Numbered from the stretch's first letter, positions 1 through 6,842 are shown. The stretch: 15,841 nucleotides of DNA from Candidatus Limimorpha equi (GCA_018065885.1 JAGHSL010000223.1:1-15841); one strand, 5' to 3'. Notes: generated from the sequence alone by a model not told the origin. Numbers and translations are program-made.

Positions 1-633
1 ATTTCCAATGTTGTTGTCGATGGTGTCGCAAAAGGTGCTTTGACTTCTTACACGTTCACGAGCGTCAATACTGACCATACCATTTCTGCCAATTTCATTG
101 AGCAAGGTGTCACTTCCTGCGAGGCGCCAGTTGGCTTGACGGCTTCGGTTTATCAAAATACGGTCAACCTTGTGTGGCAGGCAGTGCCAGGTGCAACTGA
201 TTATGAGATTTATCGCGATGGCGGCAATGTGGCCATGGTTTTGGGCGTGACAAGTTGGACGGATAGATATTTATCTGTTGGCGAACATTGTTATAAAGTA
301 GTGGCATATTGCATGGAAGGTGTTTCTGATCCATCTGAAACGGTTTGTGCGACAATCACTTATCAAGGCGTTGGTGAGGATTTGAATGAGCCTGTTTATA
401 TTTTCCCGAATCCCGTTGAGCGAGGTCGGGAAATTCATCTGAGTGGCAACCAATGGAAATTCGATTCCGTCATCATTTGCGATTTGTGCGGTCGCAAAAT
501 GTTGAAAGCCTCTGGAAAATCAGTCGGAGGCTTCTCGTTGCTGATTCCTGCCGATATGCAGCGTGGTTGTTATTTCGTCAAGCTGATGAAGGATGGCAGA
601 ACAGTTAAGGTTTTGAAATTGATTGTAAAATAA
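1..633 (+). CDS. C-terminal part of a secreted T9SS cargo protein (FN3 + type A sorting domain), 5' truncated
   Basis: The reading frame is open from base 1, so the gene starts outside the window; a TTG at 40 is internal, not a start. About 210 residues are visible. Residues 1-35 are the end of a repeat of the type VDG...G...SYTF..V..DHTI.A.F, common in Bacteroidetes adhesin-like proteins. Residues 40-120 (from CEAPVGLTA) look like a fibronectin type III domain, with NLVWQAVPGATDYEIYRDG and a closing YKVVAYC. Residues 132-210 start with the hallmark YIFPNPV and end in GCYFVKLMKDGRTVKVLKLIVK-like strands, a type A T9SS sorting domain that directs export through the outer membrane and is normally cleaved on attachment or release. 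The native function depends on the missing N-terminal part. gldD and gldE downstream fit a T9SS-bearing host. Confidence 0.88.
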   Translation: MSNVVVDGVAKGALTSYTFTSVNTDHTISANFIEQGVTSCEAPVGLTASVYQNTVNLVWQAVPGATDYEIYRDGGNVAMVLGVTSWTDRYLSVGEHCYKVVAYCMEGVSDPSETVCATITYQGVGEDLNEPVYIFPNPVERGREIHLSGNQWKFDSVIICDLCGRKMLKASGKSVGGFSLLIPADMQRGCYFVKLMKDGRTVKVLKLIVK

Positions 634-639
634 TGGTTT

Positions 640-1077
640 ATGGCTATGTTACGTTTGACAAAGATTTTCCATTTCGACATGGCGCATGTCCTGAAGGACT
701 ATGATGGTCCATGCCGTAACATTCACGGACATTCCTATGAATTGCGCGTGATGGTGAAAGGCGAGCCGATTTGTGACCCGACCAATCCGAAAAACGGCAT
801 GGTGATGGATTTGCATGACTTGAAATGTTTGGTCAACGATAACATTGTCAGTGAATTGGATCATGCCTTTGTGGTGAGTTCCGCTATGCCTGCCGATTTC
901 ATCGCTGTCATCAAACGCGATTTCGAAAAAGTCGTTGTCGTCGATTACCAGCCTACCAGCGAAAACCTTATTTTGGATATGGTTGCGCGGCTGCAAAAGG
1001 TTTTACCCCAGCAAGTTGCATTGCACAGCATCCGCTTGCAGGAAACGCCTGGTTCTTACGTTGAGTGGGAAGCGTAA
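640..1077 (+). CDS. queD: 6-pyruvoyl-tetrahydropterin synthase / 6-carboxytetrahydropterin synthase (QueD-like)
   Basis: The 145-residue protein belongs to the PTPS/QueD family, which converts dihydroneopterin triphosphate to 6-carboxytetrahydropterin in queuosine (7-deazaguanine) synthesis or to a pterin product. Zinc ligands are H16 in FHFDMAHVL and H29/H31 in NIHGHSYEL. The likely catalytic cysteine is C25 in DGPCRNIHGH. The later family blocks LDHAFVV, QPTSENL and the closing ETPGSYVEW are all present, and the length is normal for a bacterial QueD. The start could be ATG 640 or ATG 646; neither has a clear Shine-Dalgarno. It begins 6 bases after the preceding stop, so it may be co-transcribed with the unrelated T9SS cargo gene. 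No other queuosine gene is in the window, so QueD versus another PTPS paralogue is inferred from motif similarity. Confidence 0.88.
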   Translation: MAMLRLTKIFHFDMAHVLKDYDGPCRNIHGHSYELRVMVKGEPICDPTNPKNGMVMDLHDLKCLVNDNIVSELDHAFVVSSAMPADFIAVIKRDFEKVVVVDYQPTSENLILDMVARLQKVLPQQVALHSIRLQETPGSYVEWEA

Positions 1078-1082
1078 ATTTT

Positions 1083-1193
1083 GCTATTTGCTATTGGCAG
1101 CTGGCTATTGGCACGATAGTCCTTTAGTAAATTTATAAGTGTGTGTGAAATGATAAATGTGCCAAGAGCTAAAAGCCAAATGCCAGAAGCAAG
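1083..1193. repeat. 7-bp-periodic inverted repeat between queD and corA
   Basis: In the convergent gap, 1083-1115 holds units of the form GCTATTG/GCTATTT in steps of seven bases. 1169-1193 holds the opposite-strand form (GCCAAGA, GCTAAAA, GCCAAAT, GCCAGAA). The two arms are imperfect reverse complements over about 32 bases, so the whole can fold into a long hairpin. The same repeat style recurs upstream of corA at 2236-2300. It may act as a terminator or REP-like element for both converging genes; that role is inferred. Confidence 0.55.
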
Positions 1194-1202
1194 ACCAAAG
1201 AA

Positions 1203-2120
1203 TCACATCATTTTCTTGTGGCGGAAATAGAAATAGAAGCTGACGGCAACGGCGACCATTACACCTAAAATGCCGTAGAAAGCCCATTGTTTTTCCTGGA
1301 AGGGCAGGAGAACGTTCATACCGTAAAGTCCTGTGATAAAGGTCAATGGCAGGATGATGGACGAAATCAGCGTGAGGATTTTCATCGTCTCGTTGGTCTT
1401 GTTGGTCTGCATCGAGTCGAATGTCTGCGAGAGGCCTTCAATCAATTCCTCGTAGTCTTCGGTCATATCCCACACCTTCTGGTAGTAGTCCAAAATGTTG
1501 CCCCAGTAGTCTTCCATGAATTCGACATCTTCGGTGAAGCCTGTGATTTTACCGTTTTCGAAGAGGTGGAAGAGCCGCAGCTGCGGTTTGAATATGGTGT
1601 TGATCAGGATGAGGTTCTTTCTTGTTACCGAAATGCGTTCGATAATCTTCACTTGTTTTTCTTGCAGCAGTTCACGGTTGATTAATTCCACATCCAAACC
1701 GACTTTGCGCAGGAGATATACCGATTCAGTCATCAGTTTTTCCAGAATGCGGTAAAGCAAGATATCCGAACTCTTGATGTTGACTTCTTCCTCGTTTTGG
1801 ATGCGCTCTTCGTATTCATCAAAAAGCTGCGAAACGCCCCAAGGGTTTTTCTCTATGGAAATGATGTAATCTTTTCCCCAGAACATTTTCACCTCCTTGA
1901 TTTTCACGAACTTATTCTGGCGGTCGAAGTTCGGGAAATGAAGGATGAGGAAATAATAATCGTCGTAAATGTCTATCTTGGGACGCTGGTTCACCGACTT
2001 GCAGTCTTCAATGTCTAAGGGGTGGAAATGGAAGCGTTCTTTGAGAAATTCAAAATCTTCTTCTGTCGGATTGTTAAGGTGACGCCAAGTCAAGTTTCCG
2101 ATTTTCAGGCTGTTAATCAT
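1203..2120 (-). CDS. corA: CorA-family divalent metal ion (Mg2+/Co2+) channel
   Basis: A 305-residue CorA-type protein, a pentameric inner-membrane channel for magnesium and related ions. The large N-terminal part (1-245) is soluble and acidic with a long helical region (residues about 120-245, e.g. LIEGLSQTFDSMQTNKTNETMK), typical of the cytoplasmic funnel. Transmembrane helix 1 spans about 247-266 and ends in the signature YGMN (GMN at 267-269). After a short loop (VLLPFQEKQ) helix 2 spans about 278-298 and ends in a basic tail, RHKKMM. Length and topology match the family. It starts at ATG 2120 behind a purine-rich stretch, and a possible -7 box lies about 70 bases upstream. It appears monocistronic, flanked on both sides by 7-bp-periodic repeats. 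Ion specificity cannot be read from sequence alone. Confidence 0.93.
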   Translation of the reverse strand: MINSLKIGNLTWRHLNNPTEEDFEFLKERFHFHPLDIEDCKSVNQRPKIDIYDDYYFLILHFPNFDRQNKFVKIKEVKMFWGKDYIISIEKNPWGVSQLFDEYEERIQNEEEVNIKSSDILLYRILEKLMTESVYLLRKVGLDVELINRELLQEKQVKIIERISVTRKNLILINTIFKPQLRLFHLFENGKITGFTEDVEFMEDYWGNILDYYQKVWDMTEDYEELIEGLSQTFDSMQTNKTNETMKILTLISSIILPLTFITGLYGMNVLLPFQEKQWAFYGILGVMVAVAVSFYFYFRHKKMM

Positions 2121-2187
2121 AAGCCTTCCCCCTTTCTTTTTAAAAAATGAATACTACTTTCTGCATCGGTGCAAGTGTTTTGCGCTG

Positions 2188-2195
2188 CGAAAATA
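2188..2195 (-). promoter_or_regulatory. possible -7 promoter box for corA
   Basis: On the minus strand this reads TATTTTCG, one mismatch from the Bacteroidetes -7 consensus TAnnTTTG, followed by CAGCG. It lies about 70 bases before the corA start. No clear TTTG -33 element was found at the expected distance, so the call is tentative. Confidence 0.35.
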
Positions 2196-2235
2196 GTCTT
2201 TTTCTTTGAAAGAAAGGCGGTTTGATGTAAAAATT

Positions 2236-2300
2236 TTGGCTGTTGGCATAGCTATTAGCTAATGGCTAATGGTTAAAGGCTAACAGCTAACAGCCAAAAT
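2236..2300. repeat. 7-bp-periodic palindromic repeat between gldD and corA
   Basis: Units of seven bases run through this stretch (GCTATTA, GCTAATG, GCTAATG, GTTAAAG, GCTAACA, GCTAACA). The ends are inverted: ATTTTGGCTGTT on the left matches AACAGCCAAAAT on the right exactly, so the array folds into a hairpin. It sits between the gldD stop and the region upstream of corA. It could terminate gldD transcription (minus strand) but lacks a clear T-run, so that is a guess. Confidence 0.6.
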
Positions 2301-2303
2301 CTC

Positions 2304-2888
2304 TCATTTCCATTCAAAAGTATTAATCATCTGGTCAATGTCTTCGCGGATGTAATTAATGACGGGTTGCATGGAATCGTTGTTGGGCAGGAAATTGAAA
2401 TATAAGGCGCCTCTGACGAAATTGCGTGTGCTGTCGGTCAGGTAGAACTGCATTGGTGTGGCCACACCTTTGCCATCCATCTCGATGAGCATACCGTAAA
2501 CGTGATGCTCATCGTTGATAATCAGGCTGTCGCGTATGCCGTTGGCTTTCTGGATGTGTTTGGTCAGCATGGTGTGGACATCTTCCAAATATTCGCTCAG
2601 ATTTCCATGTACATCTTTGTGTGTCAAGTGGATGGAACCTTTGAAAACGGGCATTTCCACATTCACCCAGTTTTTCTGTTCGGGTGAGTAGGGATCGTTG
2701 GTTACTACGGCATATTGCGGACATTCAAAGCGGTAGCGTTCGATGGTGTCGACTGACTGATAGGCTTTTTCTGGCAAATCGATGCGGAAATAGCCCCTCG
2801 GTTTGGGCATGTAATTCGTTTCTTCGCCGCACGAGGCAAATGTCACCGCCATCGCAATGACGGCTAATATCTTGATTATTCTATTCAT
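2304..2888 (-). CDS. gldD: GldD-family gliding motility / T9SS-associated lipoprotein
   Basis: A 194-residue lipoprotein. An N-terminal signal peptide (MNRIIKILAVIAMAVTFASC) ends in lipobox cysteine C20, so the mature protein is membrane-anchored in the envelope. Soon after comes the family signature MPKPRGYFRIDLPEKAYQ, then YRFECPQYA, and later blocks around GSIHLTHKDVHGNL, DEHHVYGM and FVRGALYFNF. GldD is required for gliding and T9SS-related functions in Flavobacterium; its biochemical role is not settled, and non-gliding Bacteroidales keep it. It follows gldE in the same orientation, as is usual in this phylum, but 366 bases of repetitive DNA separate the two. No -7 box was identified directly upstream. 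Confidence 0.88.
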   Translation of the reverse strand: MNRIIKILAVIAMAVTFASCGEETNYMPKPRGYFRIDLPEKAYQSVDTIERYRFECPQYAVVTNDPYSPEQKNWVNVEMPVFKGSIHLTHKDVHGNLSEYLEDVHTMLTKHIQKANGIRDSLIINDEHHVYGMLIEMDGKGVATPMQFYLTDSTRNFVRGALYFNFLPNNDSMQPVINYIREDIDQMINTFEWK

Positions 2889-2909
2889 TTTCGATTCGTT
2901 GGTTTAACG

Positions 2910-3095
2910 GACGCACTCGGTGCGTCCCTACTTATATTTCGCAAAAGGCGTCATTCGCCAACGCTCACTTTGCTGCATTAATCCGCCCTTTCAGGGCGAA
3001 TGCTGTGCGTCCCTACTTATATTTCGCAAAGGGTGTCGTTCGCCAACGCTCACTTTGCCCTTTGCTGCATTAATCCGCCCTTTCAGGGCGAATGC
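2910..3095. repeat. tandem pair of ~83/90-bp dispersed repeats with hairpins, between gldE and gldD
   Basis: Copy 1 (2921-3003) and copy 2 (3006-3095) both begin TGCGTCCCTACTTATATTTC and end with the hairpin CGCCCTTTCAGGGCG followed by AATGC. Copy 2 carries a 7-base insertion (CCCTTTG) and a few substitutions. Just before copy 1 is a perfect hairpin at 2909-2927, GGACGCAC-TCG-GTGCGTCC. The whole looks like a non-coding dispersed repeat family. Open frames through it give short proline/cysteine-rich translations that I regard as spurious. Confidence 0.75.
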
Positions 3096-3121
3096 GTGTC
3101 TAATTTTTTCTTCCTCCAATT

Positions 3122-3267
3122 TCCTCCTAGCTCCTCATTCCTAACTCCTAACTTTTCAAACTTTCCACTTCAACACTTTCCTCTTTGAAACTCCTGAATC
3201 GCCCCTTCGACAAGCTCAGGGAGCTAATTACTCCTAACTCCTCATTCCTAACTCCTAACTCCTAACC
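3122..3267. repeat. heptameric CTCCTAA-type simple repeats and a CCCTTCGACAAGCTCAGGG element
   Basis: Two runs of seven-base units (CCTAACT/CCTCATT variants) occur at 3122-3153 and 3231-3267. Between them at 3203-3221 is CCCTTCGACAAGCTCAGGG, an imperfect palindrome of a kind that recurs in many environmental genomes. On the minus strand the second run reads GTTAGGA repeated and extends into the 3' end of gldE, supplying its stop codon. Together with the repeats at 2910-3095 this accounts for most of the 366-base gap between gldE and gldD; I see no gene in it. Confidence 0.65.
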
Positions 3268-4595
3268 ACTTTCACTTCCTTAATCCTCCTCAAATCCGCA
3301 TCGGTGATTTCAAACTCAAATTCCTCAAAATCAAACTTGAAACCTATCTCCGGAATGCGCCCTTCAATTTCAAGAATCAATCCGGCAAGGGTGTCGGCTT
3401 CGCCTTGCATAGGCTCAAAATAATCTTCGTCGACACCGAAAATCTTGCAGAAATCGACGATATTTGTCTGAGCCTTGAATAAAAACGAGCCATCGTCGAG
3501 TTTGGTATAATGCTGCTCCTGTTTTTCCTTGTCGAATTCATCGCTGATGTCGCCCACGATTTCCTCAATGACATCTTCCATGGTGATGAGACCCGAAGTG
3601 CCGCCGTATTCGTCGACCACAATGGCGATATGGATTTTCTTTTCCCTGAAATCCTGGAACAAATCGTTGATTCTGCGGTTCTCAGGGACGAAGAATGCAG
3701 GTCGGATAAGTTTGTGCCATTCGTATGATTCAGCGTCCAAATAGGGGAGAAGGTCTTTCACATAAAGAATGCCGTTCATGTTGTCGAGGCTTTCCTGATA
3801 GACGGGAATCCTTGAAAATCCGCTCTTTATGACGGTTTCCAACATTTCGGTAAAAGGCATTCCGTAATCGATGCCCACTATGTCAATGCGTGGGCGCATC
3901 ACGTTGCTTACTTCCTTTTCGCTGAACGAGGCGATGCCTTTCAGCATCTGGCGTTCTTCATCGAGGACTGATGTCTCGGTGGCGATGTCGACGGCGGTCG
4001 ATAGGTCGTCAATGGAAATATCGCCTTTCTTTTTCTCCAAATGCTTGTCCATGAACGAAGTTGACTTTACCAAAATGCGGCTCAATGGCTTGAAAACGAC
4101 AATCAAGGCACTTAAAGGTCTTGCCATGAAACGCGATATTTTCACCGCTTGTTTGCTGGCGTAGATTTTTGGCGTGATTTCACCAATAATCAACAGCAGC
4201 GAGGTCACGACAATCACTTCAAGAACGAAAGCCGCTACAGGATAGTTCATGATGTCGAACATCTGGCTGATGATATAAGTGGATAGCAATGTGATGGTGA
4301 CATTGACTAAATTGTTGCCAATCAATATTGTGGCAAGAAGTGTCTTGGGCTTTTCGCGAAGTTTGAGCAGCAATTTGCTTTTGGTGTCGCTGCGCGATTC
4401 CAAATCGTTGATATCGGCTGGCTGCAAGGAAAAAATAGCTGTTTCGCTGCTCGAAATCAGGGCAGAAGCTATAAGCAGCAGACTTAATACGATAAGTCCA
4501 ATGATGGCTTTGAATGAAAATCCGGTGAAAAAGCTGTTTAGAAGCACGGATAGGATTTCCGTGTAAGGCTCAGGGTCAGGGTCTGGTGTTTCCAA
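3255..4595 (-). CDS. gldE: GldE: CorC/HlyC-type membrane protein with CNNM and CBS domains
   Basis: 446 residues. After an acidic N-terminus, residues 30-200 form a CNNM (DUF21) membrane domain with hydrophobic segments near 30-49, 86-110 and 119-140, including GEITPKIYASK. Residues 230-350 form a CBS pair (VMRPRIDIVGID..SGFSRIPVYQ..GILYVKDLL, then IAIVVDEYGGTSGLITMEDV and EEIVGDISDEFD). Residues 365-444 are a CorC_HlyC transporter-associated domain with EADTLAGLILE. General CorC relatives are implicated in Mg2+/Co2+ efflux; the Bacteroidetes version beside gldD is named GldE and supports gliding/T9SS. The neighbourhood (ssb upstream, gldD downstream) favours GldE over a generic CorC. The stop codon lies inside a 7-bp repeat array, so the last residues (VRS) come from the repeat. 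Confidence 0.9.
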   Translation of the reverse strand: METPDPDPEPYTEILSVLLNSFFTGFSFKAIIGLIVLSLLLIASALISSSETAIFSLQPADINDLESRSDTKSKLLLKLREKPKTLLATILIGNNLVNVTITLLSTYIISQMFDIMNYPVAAFVLEVIVVTSLLLIIGEITPKIYASKQAVKISRFMARPLSALIVVFKPLSRILVKSTSFMDKHLEKKKGDISIDDLSTAVDIATETSVLDEERQMLKGIASFSEKEVSNVMRPRIDIVGIDYGMPFTEMLETVIKSGFSRIPVYQESLDNMNGILYVKDLLPYLDAESYEWHKLIRPAFFVPENRRINDLFQDFREKKIHIAIVVDEYGGTSGLITMEDVIEEIVGDISDEFDKEKQEQHYTKLDDGSFLFKAQTNIVDFCKIFGVDEDYFEPMQGEADTLAGLILEIEGRIPEIGFKFDFEEFEFEITDADLRRIKEVKVVRS

Positions 4596-4621
4596 AACTA
4601 TAATGATTTAAAATTACGCCG

Positions 4622-4648
4622 CAAAAGTACGGATTTTTTGGATACAAA
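4622..4648 (-). promoter_or_regulatory. likely promoter of gldE
   Basis: On the minus strand TTTG (4648-4645) is followed 15 bases later by TACTTTTG (4629-4622), matching the Bacteroidetes -33 TTTG / -7 TAnnTTTG pattern with a slightly short spacer. The gldE ATG follows about 27 bases after the -7 box. It sits just beyond the ssb terminator-like hairpin, suggesting gldE has its own promoter despite the conserved gene order. Confidence 0.5.
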
Positions 4649-4681
4649 AGATGCAGAATGTGATTTTCACACCCTGCATCT
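4649..4681 (-). terminator. hairpin downstream of ssb
   Basis: GATGCAG and CTGCATC pair, and inside them GTGA pairs with TCAC, giving a stem with a small internal loop. On the minus strand the stem is followed by TTTTGT. It starts about 12 bases after the ssb stop. The T-run is short, so it is a weak intrinsic terminator at best. Confidence 0.5.
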
Positions 4682-4692
4682 CGTTTTGCATG

Positions 4693-5169
4693 TTAGAATG
4701 GAAGGTCATCGGCTGGCAAAGGATTACTGGCGAATGGGTCAGTCGGAGCTGGTTGGGCTGGAGCCTCATAGCGTGGCTGGCTTGGTGTTCCGCTGTATCC
4801 TTGGTTGTATGATGACTGTTGTGGCGGTTTGGCGGGTGCCAACTGCATCATTTTGTCGACGTTCACTTCGGTAATGTAACGCACAATACCTTGCTGGTCA
4901 GTGTATTGTCGTGTCCTGAGTTTGCCTTCAATGTACATCAGATCGCCTTTCATGTAGTTGCGGCGGTGGTCGGCGATGTCGTTGGCGAGGTTGCCCCAAA
5001 CGACAATGTTGTGCCAATCGGTCTGCTCGACCCAGTTGTTGTCATGGTCGCGGTAGCGTTCAGAGGTCGCTAATGTTGCTGATACTTTTCTTGTTCCATT
5101 CTCAAAAGTGGTTACTTCAGGATCTTTTCCGAAACGGCCGATGAGGATTACTTTATTTAAGCTTGCCAT
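4693..5169 (-). CDS. ssb: single-stranded DNA-binding protein
   Basis: 158 residues. The N-terminal OB-fold (1 to about 110) begins MASLNKVILIGRFGKDPEV and carries the SSB blocks ATLATSERYRD, WHNIVVWGNLA, YMKGDLMYIEGKLRTRQY and RYITEVNVDKM. A flexible linker rich in proline, glutamine and serine follows (about 112-148). The chain ends in the acidic tip PADDLPF, which in SSB recruits partner proteins of replication and repair. It is a tetrameric ssDNA-coating protein in family members. Its ATG lies inside the 3' end of mutY (17-base overlap), so translation of the two is probably coupled and both belong to one repair operon. Confidence 0.96.
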   Translation of the reverse strand: MASLNKVILIGRFGKDPEVTTFENGTRKVSATLATSERYRDHDNNWVEQTDWHNIVVWGNLANDIADHRRNYMKGDLMYIEGKLRTRQYTDQQGIVRYITEVNVDKMMQLAPAKPPQQSSYNQGYSGTPSQPRYEAPAQPAPTDPFASNPLPADDLPF

Positions 5170-6235
5170 AGAATTTGAGATTTAAGTTTATGTATTGATC
5201 AATTAATCGGGGGACTGGATATTTAACCAAATCCGTTTCAGTCGTCAAAAGTATATCTTTTGTTTCATATAGAGGTAGTTTTTTCTCAAGAAATATTTCA
5301 ATGAATTGCGCAATTATGGTTTGATGCGTGAGTTTGTGAGTGAATTGTCTAGATATTCTGCCTATGGTGTAGCCGTTTCCGTCGATGAATTGCTTGAAAA
5401 AATCATTTTGCAGCAGTTGATTGATGTCGGCGGTTTTGGTTGTCTCTATAAGTGGAAAATCGTAAAGATTAATCCAGATGTCTTTAGCAGTGCGCTTGTG
5501 AATGTAAAGTTCTTTTGTGTTTTTTATTCTGAAAACCAAATAGTTGAAATAGCGTGTCCGTACTTTCAGCTTGTCGAGTTTCACAGGCCGTTGCGCCACG
5601 GCGCCGTTGGCAAAGGCCAGGCAATGTGCTTGCAATGGACAATTCGTGCAGTCTGGATTTTTGGGCAGGCAATGCAAGGCACCGAATTCCATCATGGCTT
5701 GATTGTGCTGTCCGGGATGCTCACGGTCGAGCAATTCATCGGCTAATTGGGCGAAGAGTTTTTTGCCTTCGTTATTATTAATAGGTGTGTCGATGTCGAA
5801 AAGACGAGATAGGACACGGTAAACGTTGCCATCGACGACGGCATGAGGGAGGCCGAAGGCTATGGATGCGATGGCCGCAGCCGTGTAGTCGCCAATGCCT
5901 TGCAGTCGGCGCAAGGCTTCGTAGTCGGCGGGAAACTCGCCGCCGTGCCGCTCCACCACTTGCCGGGCGCAACGGTGCAGGTTGCGTGCCCGTGAGTAAT
6001 AGCCTAGACCTTGCCACATTTTAAGTACTTCTTCCTCAGATGCTTGCGCCAGGTCTTTCAGCGTAGGCCATTTTTCGGTGAACCGCATGAAATAATCGTA
6101 GCCTTGGCTAACGCGCGTCTGTTGCAGGATGATTTCCGAAATCCAGACGAAATAAGGTGTCGGCTGACTGCGCCAGGGCAAATCGCGTTTGTTGTCTGAA
6201 AACCATTCTGATAGTGTGCTTTGTATCGTTGTCAT
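5153..6235 (-). CDS. mutY: A/G-specific adenine DNA glycosylase MutY
   Basis: 360 residues. MutY removes adenine mispaired with 8-oxoguanine in base excision repair. Visible hallmarks: the adenine-pocket glutamate E34 in WISEIILQQTRV, the helix-hairpin-helix LQGIGDYTAAAIASIAFG (111-128), the catalytic aspartate D135 in VVDGNVYRVLSR, and the [4Fe-4S] ligands C189, C196, C199 and C205 with the standard C-X6-C-X2-C-X5-C spacing. The C-terminal 150 residues (from about 225, TRYFNYLVFRI) are the NUDIX-like 8-oxoG recognition domain, including FTHKLTHQTI. Length is usual. It is the first gene of the mutY-ssb transcription unit and diverges from the HU gene across 215 bases. Confidence 0.96.
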   Translation of the reverse strand: MTTIQSTLSEWFSDNKRDLPWRSQPTPYFVWISEIILQQTRVSQGYDYFMRFTEKWPTLKDLAQASEEEVLKMWQGLGYYSRARNLHRCARQVVERHGGEFPADYEALRRLQGIGDYTAAAIASIAFGLPHAVVDGNVYRVLSRLFDIDTPINNNEGKKLFAQLADELLDREHPGQHNQAMMEFGALHCLPKNPDCTNCPLQAHCLAFANGAVAQRPVKLDKLKVRTRYFNYLVFRIKNTKELYIHKRTAKDIWINLYDFPLIETTKTADINQLLQNDFFKQFIDGNGYTIGRISRQFTHKLTHQTIIAQFIEIFLEKKLPLYETKDILLTTETDLVKYPVPRLIDQYINLNLKFYGKLK

Positions 6236-6271
6236 CGTTTCGTTGCTGAAATTAATGTCCTTTTCTTGGGA

Positions 6272-6283
6272 TTTAGGCCTAAA
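6272..6283. promoter_or_regulatory. 12-bp perfect palindrome in the mutY/HU divergent gap
   Basis: TTTAGGCCTAAA is a perfect 12-bp palindrome about 37 bases before the mutY start. A related half-site, GCCTAAA, recurs near 6321. It could be an operator for the divergent pair. No regulator is known for it from sequence, and chance is possible. Confidence 0.25.
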
Positions 6284-6393
6284 ACCGTCTTTCCTTATCG
6301 TCTTTTTTCTCCGTATTTTTGCCTAAATGCTCAAATTATAGGATTTTAGATTAAAAAAATGAATAAAATTCGTCTCCGTATTGAAATTGTTTT

Positions 6394-6401
6394 TACCTTT
6401 G
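6394..6401 (+). promoter_or_regulatory. -7 promoter box for the HU gene
   Basis: TACCTTTG matches the Bacteroidetes -7 consensus TAnnTTTG exactly and is followed by CCGCAAA, giving a likely A/T-rich leader of about 40 bases before the ATG at 6451. A -33 TTTG at ideal spacing is not clear; TTG-containing sequence lies just upstream. In place of a Shine-Dalgarno the leader ends in an A-rich AATAAGAAAA. Confidence 0.55.
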
Positions 6402-6450
6402 CCGCAAATTTACAACAAACATAATAAATAACCATTAAATAATAAGAAAA

Positions 6451-6723
6451 ATGACAAAAGCAGAAATCGTAGCTGAAATCGCTAGCAAGACCGGTATCGA
6501 AAAAGGTGCAGTCCAGACAGTTGTTGAATACTTCATGGAATCCGTCAAGGCTGCTATGGCCAAGGGTGAAAACGTCTATCTGAGAGGCTTCGGCAGCTTC
6601 ATCATAAAGACAAGAGCTGAAAAGACAGGCCGTAACATCTCCAAGAATGTTGCTATTACCATTCCTGCTCACAATATCCCAGCTTTCAAGCCAGCTAAGA
6701 CTTTCATGACCGCCGTTAAATAA
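6451..6723 (+). CDS. HU/IHF-family DNA-binding protein
   Basis: 90 residues, the standard HU length. It begins MTKAEIVAEIASKTGIEKGAVQTVVEYFMESVK, the helical dimerisation part, followed by the beta-arm region with the signature NVYLRGFGSFIIKTRAEKTGRN and NIPAFKPAKTF. HU-type dimers bend and compact DNA in the nucleoid. Arm residues include the conserved proline in NIPAF. It has its own well-matched -7 box and a long A-rich leader, fitting high expression. It is followed 29 bases later by the tiny basic ribosomal-type gene and then rng. The sequence does not separate HU from IHF-like paralogues with certainty, so no symbol is given. Confidence 0.95.
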   Translation: MTKAEIVAEIASKTGIEKGAVQTVVEYFMESVKAAMAKGENVYLRGFGSFIIKTRAEKTGRNISKNVAITIPAHNIPAFKPAKTFMTAVK

Positions 6724-6752
6724 TCGTTTGAAATATTTAAAATCATTATACT

Positions 6753-6842
6753 ATGCCAAACGGTAAAAAACACAAAAGACACAAGATGTCGACTCACAAG
6801 CGTAAAAAACGCTTGAGAAAGGACAGACATAAGAAGAAATAA
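6753..6842 (+). CDS. 29-residue very basic protein, mS38/bS22 (AURKAIP1/COX24-like) ribosomal type
   Basis: ATG 6753 opens a 29-codon frame ending in TAA 6842, between the HU gene and rng. Of 29 residues, 21 are lysine, arginine or histidine, with the core KRKKRLRKDRHKKK. This matches short Bacteroidetes proteins that I recall as annotated AURKAIP1/COX24-domain proteins (mitochondrial mS38 tail, mycobacterial bS22), small ribosome-associated peptides bound to rRNA. Its codons are ordinary for the genome. Placement in a HU > small basic protein > rng unit supports it being real, and it is easily missed because of its size. Function as a small-subunit ribosomal protein is inferred from composition and family memory, not from an alignment. 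Confidence 0.75.
   Translation: MPNGKKHKRHKMSTHKRKKRLRKDRHKKK

Noticed and set aside
1287..1755. Open frames on the plus strand opposite corA
   Set aside because: They are shadows of a well-supported CorA coding frame with no family-like content of their own.
2920..3188. Short open frames giving proline/cysteine-rich proteins
   Set aside because: They are translations of the tandem dispersed repeat and simple repeats; such frames are known to be spurious.
2910..3267. CRISPR array
   Set aside because: Only two long, nearly adjacent repeat units and no regular spacers; heptameric runs have no spacers at all.
5554..6024. Arginine- and cysteine-rich frames opposite or within mutY
   Set aside because: Codon-composition by-products of a GC-richer part of mutY, whose catalytic and cluster residues are intact.
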